A stretch of DNA of 64,000 nucleotides, taken from contig NZ_BANT01000016.1 of assembly GCF_000333015.1 (NCBI RefSeq), forward strand, positions 1 through 64,000, given 5' to 3'. The position numbers and the translations under genes were made by a program. The notes beneath the pieces are model-generated. The model worked only from the letters and a program-made list of their open reading frames with translations, was not told the origin of the DNA and did no database searches. Source of the stretch: Gordonia hirsuta DSM 44140 = NBRC 16056. GTDB lineage: Bacteria > Actinomycetota > Actinomycetes > Mycobacteriales > Mycobacteriaceae. Numbering within the stretch: position 1 is the first letter of the stretch; each line of letters opens with the position of its first letter. Below, one piece after another: positions 10,883 to 19,680 of this stretch.

Positions 10883-11582
10883 CGGGCCGGCCCGCGCAGA
10901 CGCCGGACCGATCGAGGTCCGGCGGCTGGGAGAGGTCGATTACGAGGCCGCCTACGCGCTGCAGCACGAACTGGCCGCGCAGCGCGCCTCCGGCGAACTC
11001 GACCATGATGTCCTGCTGCTGCTGGAACACCCGTCGGTCTACACCGCCGGAAAACGTACCGAGGACTCGGACCGGCCGGTCAACGGCGCCCGGGTGATCG
11101 ACGTCGACCGGGGCGGGCGCATCACCTGGCACGGCCCCGGCCAGCTGGTCGGCTATCCGATCGTCAAGCTGGCGCAACCGCTCGATGTCGTCGACTACGT
11201 GCGCCGTATCGAAGAGGCCCTCATCGGCTACTGCGCCGAACAGGGGCTGACCACCACCCGCGTCGACGGCCGGTCGGGTGTGTGGGTGGTCGACGACGCC
11301 GGTGAACGCAAACTCGGCCAGATCGGCATCCGGGTCTCGCGCGGGGTGACGCTGCACGGTTTCGCACTGAACGTCGACCCGGATCTGTCGGTGTTCTCGG
11401 CGATTGTGCCGTGCGGTATCGCCGACGCCGGGGTCACCTCCGTCGTCGCCGAGACCGGTACGCCGCTCACCGTCGCCCAGACCCTGGAATCGATCGCCGC
11501 GCGGGTGCAGGAATGTCTGGACGCCGACGACGTTGATGCATCGATGAGGGGGCCGATCGCCCACGAAGCGACCGGCCGATGA
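10875..11582 (+). CDS. lipB: Octanoyl-[acyl-carrier-protein]:protein N-octanoyltransferase
   Basis: It moves octanoyl from ACP to lipoyl domains, the first step of lipoate assembly. 235 residues from the ATG at 10875, which overlaps the previous gene's stop. Family landmarks are [35 protein letters not shown] (His and Gly-rich octanoate pocket), the catalytic lysine in [18 protein letters not shown] and the catalytic cysteine in [12 protein letters not shown] near the C-terminus. lipA follows after 27 bases; together they lipoylate dlaT upstream and probably the glycine cleavage H protein elsewhere. Confidence 0.96.
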   Translation: MRNGPARADAGPIEVRRLGEVDYEAAYALQHELAAQRASGELDHDVLLLLEHPSVYTAGKRTEDSDRPVNGARVIDVDRGGRITWHGPGQLVGYPIVKLAQPLDVVDYVRRIEEALIGYCAEQGLTTTRVDGRSGVWVVDDAGERKLGQIGIRVSRGVTLHGFALNVDPDLSVFSAIVPCGIADAGVTSVVAETGTPLTVAQTLESIAARVQECLDADDVDASMRGPIAHEATGR

Positions 11583-11609
11583 CCACACAACCAGCGTAGG
11601 ATCGACACA

Positions 11610-12638
11610 GTGACTGCTCAGCCCGACTCCACCGACGCCCCCAACGGCCGCAAACTTCTGCGGCTGGAGGTGCGCAACTCGCAGACCCCCATCGAGCGCA
11701 AGCCCAAATGGATCAAGACGCGGGCGACGATGGGTCCGGAGTATTCGGAGCTGAAGAACCTGGTGCGCAGCGAAGGTCTGCACACAGTGTGCGAGGAAGC
11801 CGGCTGCCCCAACATCTACGAATGCTGGGAAGACCGCGAAGCCACCTTCCTGATCGGCGGCGGCCAGTGCACCCGCCGCTGCGACTTCTGCCAGATCGAT
11901 ACCGGCAAACCCGATCCCCTCGACACCGACGAACCGCGCCGCGTAGCCGAGTCGGTGCGGGCGATGGAGCTGCGTTATTCCACCATCACCGGGGTGGCCC
12001 GCGATGATCTGCCCGACGAGGGCGCCTGGCTCTACGCCGAGACCGTCCGCAAGATCCACGAACTCAACCCCGGTACCGGTGTGGAGAATCTGATCCCGGA
12101 CTTCCACGCCAAACCGGATCTGCTGGCGCAGGTCTTCGACGCACGGCCCGAGGTCCTGGCGCACAACCTGGAGACGGTGCCGCGGATCTTCAAGCGGATC
12201 CGCCCGGCCTTCCGTTACGAGCGGTCGCTGGACGTGCTCACCCAGGCCCGCGACTTCGGTCTGGTCACCAAGTCCAACCTCATCCTGGGGATGGGCGAGA
12301 CACCCGAAGAGGTGCGGTCGGCGCTGGTCGATCTGCACCAGGCCGGCTGCGACATCGTCACCATCACCCAGTACCTGCGGCCCTCCCCCCGGCACCATCC
12401 GGTCGAGCGGTGGGTCAAGCCCGAGGAGTTCGTCGAGCACTCCGACTATGCGACCGAACTCGGTTTCGCCGGCGTGCTGGCCGGACCGCTGGTCCGCTCG
12501 TCGTACCGGGCGGGGCGCCTCTACGCTCAGGCCATGGCTCGCCACGGCCGCGAACTGGCCCCGGAGATGGCGCATCTGGCCAATGAGGGCAGTACCGCGC
12601 AGGAGGCATCCGCGGTGCTCGCCCGCATGAACCGATGA
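11610..12638 (+). CDS. lipA: Lipoyl synthase (radical SAM)
   Basis: It inserts two sulfur atoms into octanoyl-lysine to form the lipoyl cofactor. 342 residues from the GTG at 11610. The auxiliary iron-sulfur cluster ligands are the three cysteines of [12 protein letters not shown] (about residues 55-66). The radical-SAM cluster motif is CTRRCDFC (about residues 83-90). The sequence also has the family's [12 protein letters not shown] and the C-terminal [11 protein letters not shown] serine motif. It forms an operon with lipB and probably with the DUF4191 gene 27 bases downstream. Confidence 0.97.
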   Translation: MTAQPDSTDAPNGRKLLRLEVRNSQTPIERKPKWIKTRATMGPEYSELKNLVRSEGLHTVCEEAGCPNIYECWEDREATFLIGGGQCTRRCDFCQIDTGKPDPLDTDEPRRVAESVRAMELRYSTITGVARDDLPDEGAWLYAETVRKIHELNPGTGVENLIPDFHAKPDLLAQVFDARPEVLAHNLETVPRIFKRIRPAFRYERSLDVLTQARDFGLVTKSNLILGMGETPEEVRSALVDLHQAGCDIVTITQYLRPSPRHHPVERWVKPEEFVEHSDYATELGFAGVLAGPLVRSSYRAGRLYAQAMARHGRELAPEMAHLANEGSTAQEASAVLARMNR

Positions 12639-12665
12639 TCGCTGACACACCGTAGACTGATCGGC

Positions 12666-13433
12666 ATGGCAAAGTCCTCCGACAACACCAGCAAAGAGGC
12701 CAAGAAGGCCGCCAAGGCCGCGCGCAAAGCCGCTTCCAAGCAGCAGCGCCAGCAGATCTGGCAGGCCTTCAACATGCAGCGCAAGGACGATAAGGCGCTC
12801 ATTCCGCTGATGCTGGGTGTCATCGTGCTGTTCGCGGTGCTCTTCGCCCTGTTCGGCAAGTTCGTCTTCGGCGGCCTGTGGTTCATGCTCGTGCTGGGCA
12901 TCCTCTTCGGCGTGCTGGGCGCATTCCTGCTGTTCACCCGGCGGGTGTCCAAGAGCGTCTACAAGAAGGCCGAGGGGCAGCCGGGGGCAGCCGGCTGGGC
13001 GCTGAGCAACATGCGCGGCCAGTGGCGCGTGCAGCAGGCGGTGGCCGGTACCACCCAGCTCGATGCCGTGCACCGGGTGATCGGCAAGCCCGGCATCATC
13101 CTGATCGGTGAGGGCAATGCCGTACGCCTCAAGCCGCTCATCGCCCAGGAGAAGAAGAAGACCGCGCGCGTGGTGGGGACGACGCCGATCTACGAGATCA
13201 TCGTCGGCACCGAGGAGGGCCAGGTTCGGCTGGCCAAGCTCGAGTCCCACGTCAAGAAGCTGCCCGGCAACATCAGCCGCGATCAGATGGAATCGCTCGA
13301 CGGCCGGCTTGCCGCCCTCAAGAGCAAGGGCGCCAGCGGCCCGGCCATGCCCAAGGGCCCGATGCCCAAGGGCGCCAAGATGAAGAATGTGGCCCGCACC
13401 GCGCGCCGTCGCGGCGGCGCCACCGGCGTGTGA
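12666..13433 (+). CDS. DUF4191 membrane protein
   Basis: A 255-residue protein of unknown function, conserved next to lipA in this order (Rv2219 in M. tuberculosis, from memory). Residues 1-40 are strongly basic and rich in Lys and Ala. Two transmembrane helices cover about residues 44-66 and 72-92 (LIPLMLGVIVLFAVLF and LWFMLVLGILFGVLG). The rest is a soluble, mostly cytoplasmic-looking domain with many Lys and Gly, ending in a basic MPKGPMPKGAKMKN tail. The gene starts 27 bases after lipA. The context hints at a role tied to lipoylated enzymes, but nothing in the sequence shows this. Confidence 0.85.
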   Translation: MAKSSDNTSKEAKKAAKAARKAASKQQRQQIWQAFNMQRKDDKALIPLMLGVIVLFAVLFALFGKFVFGGLWFMLVLGILFGVLGAFLLFTRRVSKSVYKKAEGQPGAAGWALSNMRGQWRVQQAVAGTTQLDAVHRVIGKPGIILIGEGNAVRLKPLIAQEKKKTARVVGTTPIYEIIVGTEEGQVRLAKLESHVKKLPGNISRDQMESLDGRLAALKSKGASGPAMPKGPMPKGAKMKNVARTARRRGGATGV

Positions 13434-13493
13434 GCCGCCGTCACTGCTAAGCCGCAGCCACTGCTGAGGCGGCGGACCGTTCCCGGCCACGGT

Positions 13494-13507
13494 GAGCTCG
13501 CGAGCTC
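13494..13507. repeat. Perfect 14-bp palindrome between convergent genes
   Basis: gagctcgcgagctc is its own reverse complement. It lies in the roughly 100-base gap between the DUF4191 gene and the convergent patatin-like gene. Upstream of it, cactgct appears twice in the sequence around 13442-13463. There is no U-tract, so I cannot tell a terminator stem from a chance palindrome. Confidence 0.4.
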
Positions 13508-13534
13508 GGCACGAGCCGCCGGATCGGCCGATGG

Positions 13535-14376
13535 TCAGCGGCGCACCCCGGCCAGCGCGGTGGCCACGGTCATCCGTGCCGAGCTCATCGCGGACTCGCA
13601 CGCGGCGGCGCGGCGGCCCCGGTGCATGAAGTTCGGCCCCAGCGCACTCAGCTCGGCGGTGGTCGGCGAGATCACCACCACCTCGGTGCCGCGGGCACGC
13701 ACCTGGGCCACCTCCCGCCGCAGCTGCGCCGACATCGGCCGGCGCAGCAGTACCGCTTCGGCCAGCCCGCCCGCACCGGGTCCGCGCACGTCGTCGAGAC
13801 CGGCCATCGGGGCGATCACATAGACGATCTCCGCGTCCCCGGCCCCGATCAGATCGACCGAGGCCGTCGACGCCGCCCCGCCGTCGACGTACCGGTGACC
13901 GTCGACGGTGACCGGCGGCATCCAGGCCGGGATCGCCCACGAGGCGCGCAGGGCCTGACTCAGCGTCGCCGCCGAACTCGACGACGGCTCGCCCGGGGCC
14001 GACTCCCCGGGTCCGGTGAAGGCGATGCGCCGATCGTCGGCGGGCCGGTAGGCCACCAGCCGGACCCCTCGACGTCCGGCCCAGCCGGTCTGCGGGTCTG
14101 CCACCGCACCGGCCAGCCGGTCGAGCCAGGCGGCGTCGCCAGATGGGCGGCCAGCAGAGCATCGGTCGAGCGGCCCGACTGCATGTCGACCAGGTCGGCG
14201 GTGGAGTACCCGCCTGCCAGCAACGTCACCAGTTCGGCACCGGCCGAGGTGCCCTGCAGCACCTGCGCCTGCCGCGGATCCCAGTCCAGTTGCTCTGCCA
14301 ACGCGTGCAGAGCCGCGACCGACCAGGCACCGCCGATCGTGCCGCCGCAGCCGATGGCCAGCGCGACCCGGGTCAT
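13535..14376 (-). pseudogene. Patatin-like phospholipase/acyl hydrolase, broken by one frameshift
   Basis: Homology-like reading is continuous only if the frame changes once. From the ATG at 14376 the N-terminus reads MTRVALAIGCGGTIGGAWS and carries the nucleophile elbow QGTSAGAELV (Gly-x-Ser-x-Gly). Near 14137-14143 the frame is lost; in the next frame it resumes at GDAAWLDRLAGAVADPQTG and ends at 13535, with the catalytic aspartate in YVDGGAASTASVDL. Restoring one G in the ctggcgac stretch would give an uninterrupted protein of about 280 residues. The oxyanion glycine motif (GCGGTIGG) departs from the usual GGxRG. The start overlaps the stop of the upstream dehydrogenase gene (ATGA). This may be real decay or a sequencing error. 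Confidence 0.7.
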
Positions 14377-15304
14377 CGCCGGACCGCCTCGGCGGCACGG
14401 GTGGCGGCCGGGGAGGTCCCGGCGTGGCGTTCCAGCCGGTCCAGGTAGTCCTTGCGGCCGACCGGGTCCAGGGCCAGGGCCTGATCGTGCCCGATCACCT
14501 GGCGGGCCAGTCGCTCGACGGTCTCCGGCACCAGGGTCTGGACCAGCCGCCAGCCCGGCAGCACCCACGCCGGCGAGGACACGGTCGCCGCACGCGTGGT
14601 GAGGGTGGCCAGCACCTGTTCGGCGACCTGCCCCGGGTCCACCGTCGGCAGCACCGACAGGTCCGCACCGGAGGAGAGCTCGGTCCGTACCGCGGCCGGC
14701 AGGATCGCCGACACCGTGACACCGGTGCCGTCGTATTCGCGGCGTGCCGCCAGCGAGGCGCCCAGCGCCGCGAATTTGGTGGTGTTGTAGGTGGCCATGC
14801 CCGGCAGCGGAATCACCCCGGCCATCGAGGCGATGTTGACGATGTGGCCGCGGCCGGCCGCGGCCATCAGCGGCGCCGCCGCATGCATCCCGTTGAGCAC
14901 GCCGCGGACGTTGACATCGATCATCAGGTCGGTGGTGGTCTCGGGCTCGTCGGCGAACGGACCCACCGGCATCACGCCGGCGTTGTTGACCAGCACATCG
15001 ATCCGGCCGTGGGCGCCGAGGATCTCCTCGACCAGGACCGGTCCAGGAATCCCGGTCGGTGACGTCCAGGCGGCGGGCAGCGTCTCCGGGGATCGTCGCG
15101 GCGGTCGCTTCGGCGACGTCGCGGTCCAGATCGCCGATCCAGACCAGCGCACCGGCGTCGGCGAAGACCCGCGCCGTCTGCGCGCCGATTCCGCGGGCGC
15201 CGCCGGTGACCGACCACCGCTCCGTTCGGGTCGATCGGCGGAACCCCGCGCAGGTAGCCGACGCGCGAGGTGACCGCGCGGGTAAGCATCCCCAGAACGT
15301 CCAT
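14373..15304 (-). pseudogene. Short-chain dehydrogenase/reductase, broken by two frameshifts
   Basis: Three reading frames together spell one SDR of about 310 residues. The ATG at 15304 gives MDVLGMLTRAVTSRVGYLRG up to GAVV. Near 15211 one extra base shifts the frame into VTGGARGIGAQTARVFADAG, the NAD(P)-binding TGxxxGIG motif, and on to LDVTDRDSW. Near 15035-15050 a second shift leads to VLVEEILGAHGRIDVLVNNAGVMP, followed by the catalytic serine region NIASMAG, the YNTTK active site (Tyr-x-x-x-Lys) and the C-terminus. The last base of the frame overlaps the patatin-like gene in an ATGA junction. All catalytic residues are still present, so the damage is recent or is an assembly artefact. Confidence 0.75.
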
Positions 15305-15389
15305 GAACTCTCCTCGCCGGTGACCGGCCCGGTCCGGGCCTCAGCGCCGGAATCGGTGACCCCGGTCACCCGAGAGTGTAGGCGCCGGG

Positions 15390-16067
15390 TCAGCGGGTGC
15401 GGACGATGGCCGTGCCGGTGGCCCGGTCGTGCATGGCCCGACCGTTGTAGTCGTTGATCAACGCCGGCACCACGAAGGGGATCAGCAGCTGACGGAAGAA
15501 CGCCCGCACGATGCCCACGGCGGCGCGCGGTGCGGTGCCCGCGGCCTCTGCCGCACCGCGTTCGGGTCCGTAGTCGACGCGGGCCACCCGGGTCCCGGCG
15601 ATGAATTGGCCCGGGGTGAACCCGAACAGCGCCACCGCGAACACTCCGACGACGAACCAGATGATGAACTGCGGGATCGCCATCGCCTGGGCCGTCACCT
15701 CGAAGGCACTGAAGACATGACCGTTGACCACGATCTCTTCCCGGGGTCCGGTGATGAGGAAGGCGATGGCCATCGCCAGGAACCAGTCGATCAGCAGGGC
15801 CAGCACGCGCAGCCAGCCGCCGGCGATCGAGCCGGGCCCGGTCTCGGGCAGCCCCAGGTCCTCACCGCGGTATTCGATGTTGTCCGGCGATTGGTACGGG
15901 CCGGTCAGCCAGGAGCCGGCGGCCTCGCGCATCGTCGAGGCCGTCGACTGTTGCGGCGCCGGGCTCGGCCGGCCCTTGGCGGGTTGCCCCTTGGCAGACC
16001 CGCCCGTGACGCCGGGGGTCGTCGCACCCGTGTTCTTGGCGCCCGATCCCTTGTTCTTCGAAGCCAT
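15390..16067 (-). CDS. RDD family membrane protein
   Basis: A 225-residue protein. The first 65 residues are polar, rich in Lys, Gly, Pro and Thr. An RDD-type membrane domain follows with three hydrophobic segments: about residues 85-108 (VLALLIDWFLAMAIAFLI, with the conserved Asp of RDD proteins), 130-155 (IPQFIIWFVVGVFAVALFG) and 190-210. The segment TPGQFIAGTRVARVD after helix 2 is the family's TxGKxxxGxxVV-like motif. The transported solute, if any, is unknown. From memory, Rv2219A-type RDD proteins lie beside glnA1 in mycobacteria; here the gene is divergent from glnA. Confidence 0.85.
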   Translation of the reverse strand: MASKNKGSGAKNTGATTPGVTGGSAKGQPAKGRPSPAPQQSTASTMREAAGSWLTGPYQSPDNIEYRGEDLGLPETGPGSIAGGWLRVLALLIDWFLAMAIAFLITGPREEIVVNGHVFSAFEVTAQAMAIPQFIIWFVVGVFAVALFGFTPGQFIAGTRVARVDYGPERGAAEAAGTAPRAAVGIVRAFFRQLLIPFVVPALINDYNGRAMHDRATGTAIVRTR

Positions 16068-16175
16068 GTCTCCATCCTAGTGGCCGCCGAACGCGTCGCG
16101 AATCACGCCGCCGCAGGCTGGCACCCCCGCCGCGGGGCGGGCCGAGTAATGTGCACCACACCGGATCGGACGCGT

Positions 16176-16191
16176 GTTACATGCGCGAAAC
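16176..16191 (+). promoter_or_regulatory. GlnR-type box upstream of glnA
   Basis: gttac, six bases, gaaac: this is an exact match to the gTnAC-n6-GaAAC half of the actinobacterial GlnR consensus. It lies 135 bases before the glnA start. A second, weaker half (ttgat, six bases, gcaac) follows from 16198, at the spacing expected of a two-monomer site. It suggests nitrogen-dependent control of glnA by GlnR. Confidence 0.65.
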
Positions 16192-16325
16192 ATTCGGTTG
16201 ATCGTCGGGCAACCTCGCGTCCTTACGGTCGAAAACAACGATTCACCGCCCACTCACGACAGAATGGGCGTGAGTTGCGGGTCCAGAGAGGTTCTGGGCC
16301 ACCCCAGTAAGGAGTAACGGCGACC

Positions 16326-17759
16326 GTGTACACCACGAACGAAGAACTGCTCGAGGGCATCAAGGCCGAAGGCGTCGAATACATCGACATCCGGTTCTGC
16401 GACCTCCCGGGCACCATGCAGCACTTCTCGATCCCCGCCGAGGCGTTCGACGAGTCCGTCTTCGATGAGGGCCTGGCGTTCGACGGTTCGTCCATTCGCG
16501 GCTTCCAGTCGATCGACGAGTCCGACATGATGCTGCTGCCCGATCCGGCCACCGCGCGGATCGATCCGTTCCGCAAGACCAAGACGATGAACGTCAGCTT
16601 CTTTGTGCACGACCCGTTCACCCGGGAGGCCTACAGCCGCGATCCGCGCAACGTCGCCCGCAAGGCCCAGGACTACCTGACCTCCACCGGGATCGCCGAC
16701 ACCTGCTTCTTCGGTGCCGAGGCCGAGTTCTACATCTTCGACGGCGTGTCCTACGGCTCCAATATGAACGGCACCTTCTACGAGGTCGAAGCCGAATCGG
16801 GGGCCTGGAACGCCGATAAGAAGTTCAACCCCGACGGCACCCCGAACCTGGGCTACAAGGTTCGTGCGAAAGGCGGCTACTTCCCCGTCGCCCCGTACGA
16901 CCACTACGTCGACCTGCGCGATGAGATGTCGAACAACCTGAAGGACGCCGGATTCACCCTCGAGCGGGGTCACCACGAGGTCGGAACCGGCGGGCAGGCC
17001 GAGATCAACTACAAGTTCAACACCCTGCTGCACGCCGCCGACGACGTCCAGCTGTTCAAGTACATCATCAAGAACACCGGCTGGCAGCACGGCAAGTCCG
17101 TGACCTTCATGCCCAAGCCGCTCTTCGGCGACAACGGCTCGGGCATGCACGCCCACCAGTCGTTGTGGAAGGACGGCAAACCGCTGTTCTACGACGAGTC
17201 CGGCTACGGCGGCCTGTCGGATCTGGCCCGTTACTACATCGGCGGCATCCTGCACCACGCCCCGAGCCTGCTGGCCTTCACCAACCCGACCATCAACTCT
17301 TACAAGCGGCTGGTCCCCGGCTACGAGGCCCCGATCAACCTGGTCTACAGCCAGCGCAACCGCAGCGCCTGCGTGCGTATCCCGATCACCGGTAACAATC
17401 CCAAGGCCAAGCGCATCGAGTTCCGGTGCCCGGACAGCTCGGGCAACCCGTATCTGGCGTTCGCCGCGATGATGATGGCCGGCCTGGACGGCATCAAGAA
17501 CAAGATGGAGCCGCACGAGCCGGTCGACAAGGACCTCTACGAACTCCCGCCGGAGGAGGCCAAGAACATCCCGCAGGCCCCGACCTCCCTGGCCGCGGTG
17601 ATCGACCGCCTCGAGCAGGATCACGACTACCTCACCGCCGGCGGCGTGTTCACCGAGGACCTCATCGAGACCTGGGTGCGCTACAAGCGTGAGCACGAGA
17701 TCCTGCCGGTGCAGTTGCGGCCCCATCCGTACGAATTCCAGCTCTACTACGACTGCTGA
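16326..17759 (+). CDS. glnA: Glutamine synthetase, type I, adenylylatable
   Basis: It makes glutamine from glutamate, ammonia and ATP; a dodecameric cytosolic enzyme. 477 residues from the GTG at 16326, preceded by a clear taaggag ribosome site at 16308-16314. The signature [10 protein letters not shown] lies near residues 52-61, the metal/ATP-binding AEAEFYIFD and the active-site [15 protein letters not shown] and [12 protein letters not shown] in the middle. Tyr405 in [10 protein letters not shown] is the adenylylation site used by GlnE, whose gene lies 3 kb downstream. It is divergent from the RDD gene and carries a GlnR-type box upstream. It corresponds to glnA1 of M. tuberculosis. Confidence 0.97.
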   Translation: MYTTNEELLEGIKAEGVEYIDIRFCDLPGTMQHFSIPAEAFDESVFDEGLAFDGSSIRGFQSIDESDMMLLPDPATARIDPFRKTKTMNVSFFVHDPFTREAYSRDPRNVARKAQDYLTSTGIADTCFFGAEAEFYIFDGVSYGSNMNGTFYEVEAESGAWNADKKFNPDGTPNLGYKVRAKGGYFPVAPYDHYVDLRDEMSNNLKDAGFTLERGHHEVGTGGQAEINYKFNTLLHAADDVQLFKYIIKNTGWQHGKSVTFMPKPLFGDNGSGMHAHQSLWKDGKPLFYDESGYGGLSDLARYYIGGILHHAPSLLAFTNPTINSYKRLVPGYEAPINLVYSQRNRSACVRIPITGNNPKAKRIEFRCPDSSGNPYLAFAAMMMAGLDGIKNKMEPHEPVDKDLYELPPEEAKNIPQAPTSLAAVIDRLEQDHDYLTAGGVFTEDLIETWVRYKREHEILPVQLRPHPYEFQLYYDC

Positions 17760-17788
17760 TTCCAGTCTGCTGATTCCAGTCTGCTGAC
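17753..17788 (+). repeat. 14-bp tandem repeat across the glnA stop codon
   Basis: ctgctgattccagt occurs twice in tandem (17753-17766, 17767-17780) followed by a partial third copy. The first copy contains the glnA stop codon TGA (17757-17759), so the duplication added further in-frame-like stop triplets in the 3' untranslated region. The pattern looks like replication slippage. Confidence 0.8.
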
Positions 17789-17818
17789 TCCCCGTCTGCC
17801 GAACGGGCGGGCACCGAC

Positions 17819-17844
17819 GCCCCGGCTCCGCCGAGCCGGGGCGT
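17819..17844 (+). terminator. GC-rich hairpin after glnA
   Basis: The sequence forms a stem of about ten base pairs (cgcccggctc pairing with gagccggggcg, one bulged G) around a four-base cgcc loop, followed by a short gttggg without a real U-tract. It lies 60 bases after the glnA stop and 74 bases before the next start, fitting an intrinsic-type terminator of a high-GC actinobacterium. Confidence 0.5.
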
Positions 17845-17917
17845 TGGGCATCGGTGCACGGGGCCGCTACCGTCGGGGAGTCGACGATCGGCCACGCACA
17901 CGGGGAGGAGACAGGGA

Positions 17918-18835
17918 ATGGGCGGACGGCACCGCGCCCGTGCGGGTGCACGCCGACGGCCCGACCGGATCCTGGCGCGCCTGGCCGTCGGAGTGTTCGC
18001 GCTGGCGGTGATCGCCGGCGGCCTGTTCGTGATCGTCACCGAATCCGCCGGCCCGAGCGACGGACCGCACGTGGCCGCCCCGGCACCCACTCTCGACGAT
18101 CCCGCCCTCGGCAACCAGGAGCAGCTGCGCGTCTCCTTCGACCGCCTCGATCTGCCCGCCCCGGTGGGCCTGGCACTGGTCCCAGTCGGTGGCGGCACTC
18201 CCCTGCTGCTGGGCGATCAGACCCCGCACGACGCCTGGTCGACGATCAAGGTGCCGGTCGCGCTGGCCGCCGAACGGCTGCACGGAGCCAACCGCGCCGA
18301 ATCCCGGGCCCTGGTCGATTCGGATAACCGGTCGGCCCGCATCCTCATGCGGTCGCTGGGAGATCCCGCGCAGGCGGCCGCGGCGGTGACCGAAGTGCTG
18401 CGCGAAGGCCATTCGACGACGACGGTGCAACGCGCTGCGGACGGACAGTGGCCCCAAGCCGGAGAGACCGTCTGGCCGCTGGCCGATTCGGCCACCTGGA
18501 CCGCACACTTGCCGTGCCTGGCCGGCAGCGCCCACATCCTGGAACTGATGTCGCATGTGGGCCCGACCCAGGACTGGGGTCTGCAGCAGATCCCCGGCGA
18601 CCGGACCGCGGTCAAGGGCGGCTGGGGCAGAAACGACGACGATTCCGGCTATGTGGTCCGGCAGATCGGTCTGATCACCCTCGACGACGGCCGCCAGGTG
18701 GCGGTATCGATGAGCGCCCACGCACCCGGGATGACCTTCGACACCGGTGGTGCGGCACTGAACGGGCTGGGCCGATGGCTCGGGGCCAACCTGGCGCTGC
18801 TGCCTGCCGGGCGCTGCCCCACCGCCACCCAGTGA
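17918..18835 (+). CDS. Membrane-anchored beta-lactamase-fold serine hydrolase
   Basis: 305 residues. The N-terminus is basic (many Arg), then one hydrophobic helix at about residues 22-46 (ILARLAVGVFALAVIAGGLF) anchors or exports the protein. The extracytoplasmic domain has the class A penicillin-recognising triad: Ser108-x-x-Lys111 in WSTIKVP, Ser135-Asp136-Asn137 in VDSDNRSA, and Lys233-Gly-Gly in AVKGGWG. The Glu of the class A omega loop is not obvious, so it may be a cell-wall peptidase or a non-hydrolysing relative rather than a true beta-lactamase. It sits alone behind the glnA terminator; the next gene starts 122 bases on. Confidence 0.72.
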   Translation: MGGRHRARAGARRRPDRILARLAVGVFALAVIAGGLFVIVTESAGPSDGPHVAAPAPTLDDPALGNQEQLRVSFDRLDLPAPVGLALVPVGGGTPLLLGDQTPHDAWSTIKVPVALAAERLHGANRAESRALVDSDNRSARILMRSLGDPAQAAAAVTEVLREGHSTTTVQRAADGQWPQAGETVWPLADSATWTAHLPCLAGSAHILELMSHVGPTQDWGLQQIPGDRTAVKGGWGRNDDDSGYVVRQIGLITLDDGRQVAVSMSAHAPGMTFDTGGAALNGLGRWLGANLALLPAGRCPTATQ

Positions 18836-18957
18836 TCGTGATCGGCTGCGCGCTGCGGCTCCGGACCGGCAGCACGGTCCCGGTTCGACCCGGTGATCCC
18901 TTCGCAGCCGGGCGGGCCGTCCGTGTCCGCCGGGCGGACTCTGTACAGTCGGCAGAC

Positions 18958-19569
18958 ATGAGACTCAAGCCACTGCTTCTGCTGCCCGCCGCCGCCTGCG
19001 CCGTCCTGCTGGTCGGGTGTTCCTCGGACGACACCGACACCGCCGCGACCGGCGTCACCGCGATCAGCGCCGAAGCCTCGGCGCCGTCGGCCGGCGACGT
19101 GGTCCCGGCCAGCAACTGCCCGACACAGGCCCCCGCCGAGGGCACCGAACCGGAATGGACCGTCGAGGGCACCACCGGTTCGGTCTCGATCGTCGGCCAG
19201 ACCGACACCACCGCACCGCTGATCACCGTCGACAAGCCGTTCGCAGTCGACGAGACCGAGGTCAAGACCCTCTCGGAGGGCACGGGGCCCGAGGTGACCG
19301 ACTCCTCGACGATCACCGTCTGCTACGTCGGCGTCGACGGCCGTGACGGCGCTACCTTCGACAGCGCCCACCAGCGCGGTGCGCCCGAGCAGTTCCCGGC
19401 CGGCGGCGTGATCCCCGGCTTCCGCCAGGCTCTGGTCGGCCAGAAGGTCGGCTCGACCGTGGCCGTGGTGATCCCGTCCAAGGACGGCTACCCGCAGGGC
19501 ACCCCGGACGGGTCGATCAAGGCCGGCGACACCATCGTCTTCGCCTTGAAGATCCTCGCCGCGAACTGA
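18958..19569 (+). CDS. FKBP-type peptidyl-prolyl isomerase lipoprotein
   Basis: A 203-residue exported folding factor. The signal peptide (MRLKPLLLLPAAACAVLLVGC) ends in a lipobox LLVGC, so Cys21 should be lipidated and the protein tethered to the outer face of the membrane. A Ser/Thr/Ala/Glu-rich spacer leads to one FKBP domain at about residues 100-203, with YVGVDGRDGATFDSA, FPAGGVIPGFRQALVGQKVGS and the terminal GDTIVFALKIL. I chose the ATG at 18958 because it gives the signal peptide; the open frame upstream overlaps the preceding gene. A strong hairpin follows the stop. Confidence 0.88.
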   Translation: MRLKPLLLLPAAACAVLLVGCSSDDTDTAATGVTAISAEASAPSAGDVVPASNCPTQAPAEGTEPEWTVEGTTGSVSIVGQTDTTAPLITVDKPFAVDETEVKTLSEGTGPEVTDSSTITVCYVGVDGRDGATFDSAHQRGAPEQFPAGGVIPGFRQALVGQKVGSTVAVVIPSKDGYPQGTPDGSIKAGDTIVFALKILAAN

Positions 19570-19597
19570 CTCCGACCGCCCCACCACGGTCGACGCC

Positions 19598-19640
19598 CCG
19601 GCCCGCCGGTCGAGCATCGTCTCGACGACCGGCGGGCCGG
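19598..19640. terminator. Long inverted repeat between convergent FKBP and crcB genes
   Basis: A perfect 15-bp inverted repeat (arms 19598-19612 and 19626-19640, beginning ccggcccgccgg) with a 13-base loop. It lies 28 bases after the FKBP stop and 40 bases before the crcB stop on the other strand, so it can terminate both transcripts. No U-tract is present. Confidence 0.6.
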
Positions 19641-19680
19641 CGCGCATCCTCGGCGCGGCCGCCGGCTCGACTGGACCCCG

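Noticed and set aside
13494-13507. Palindrome as a regulator binding site
   Set aside because: It lies between two gene ends (convergent), where an operator is unlikely; a terminator or chance palindrome fits better.
10683-14162. A minus-strand open frame of about 1159 codons antisense to lipB, lipA and DUF4191
   Set aside because: Same reasons: it covers genuine genes, and its product is low-complexity and His/Gln/Arg-rich without motifs.
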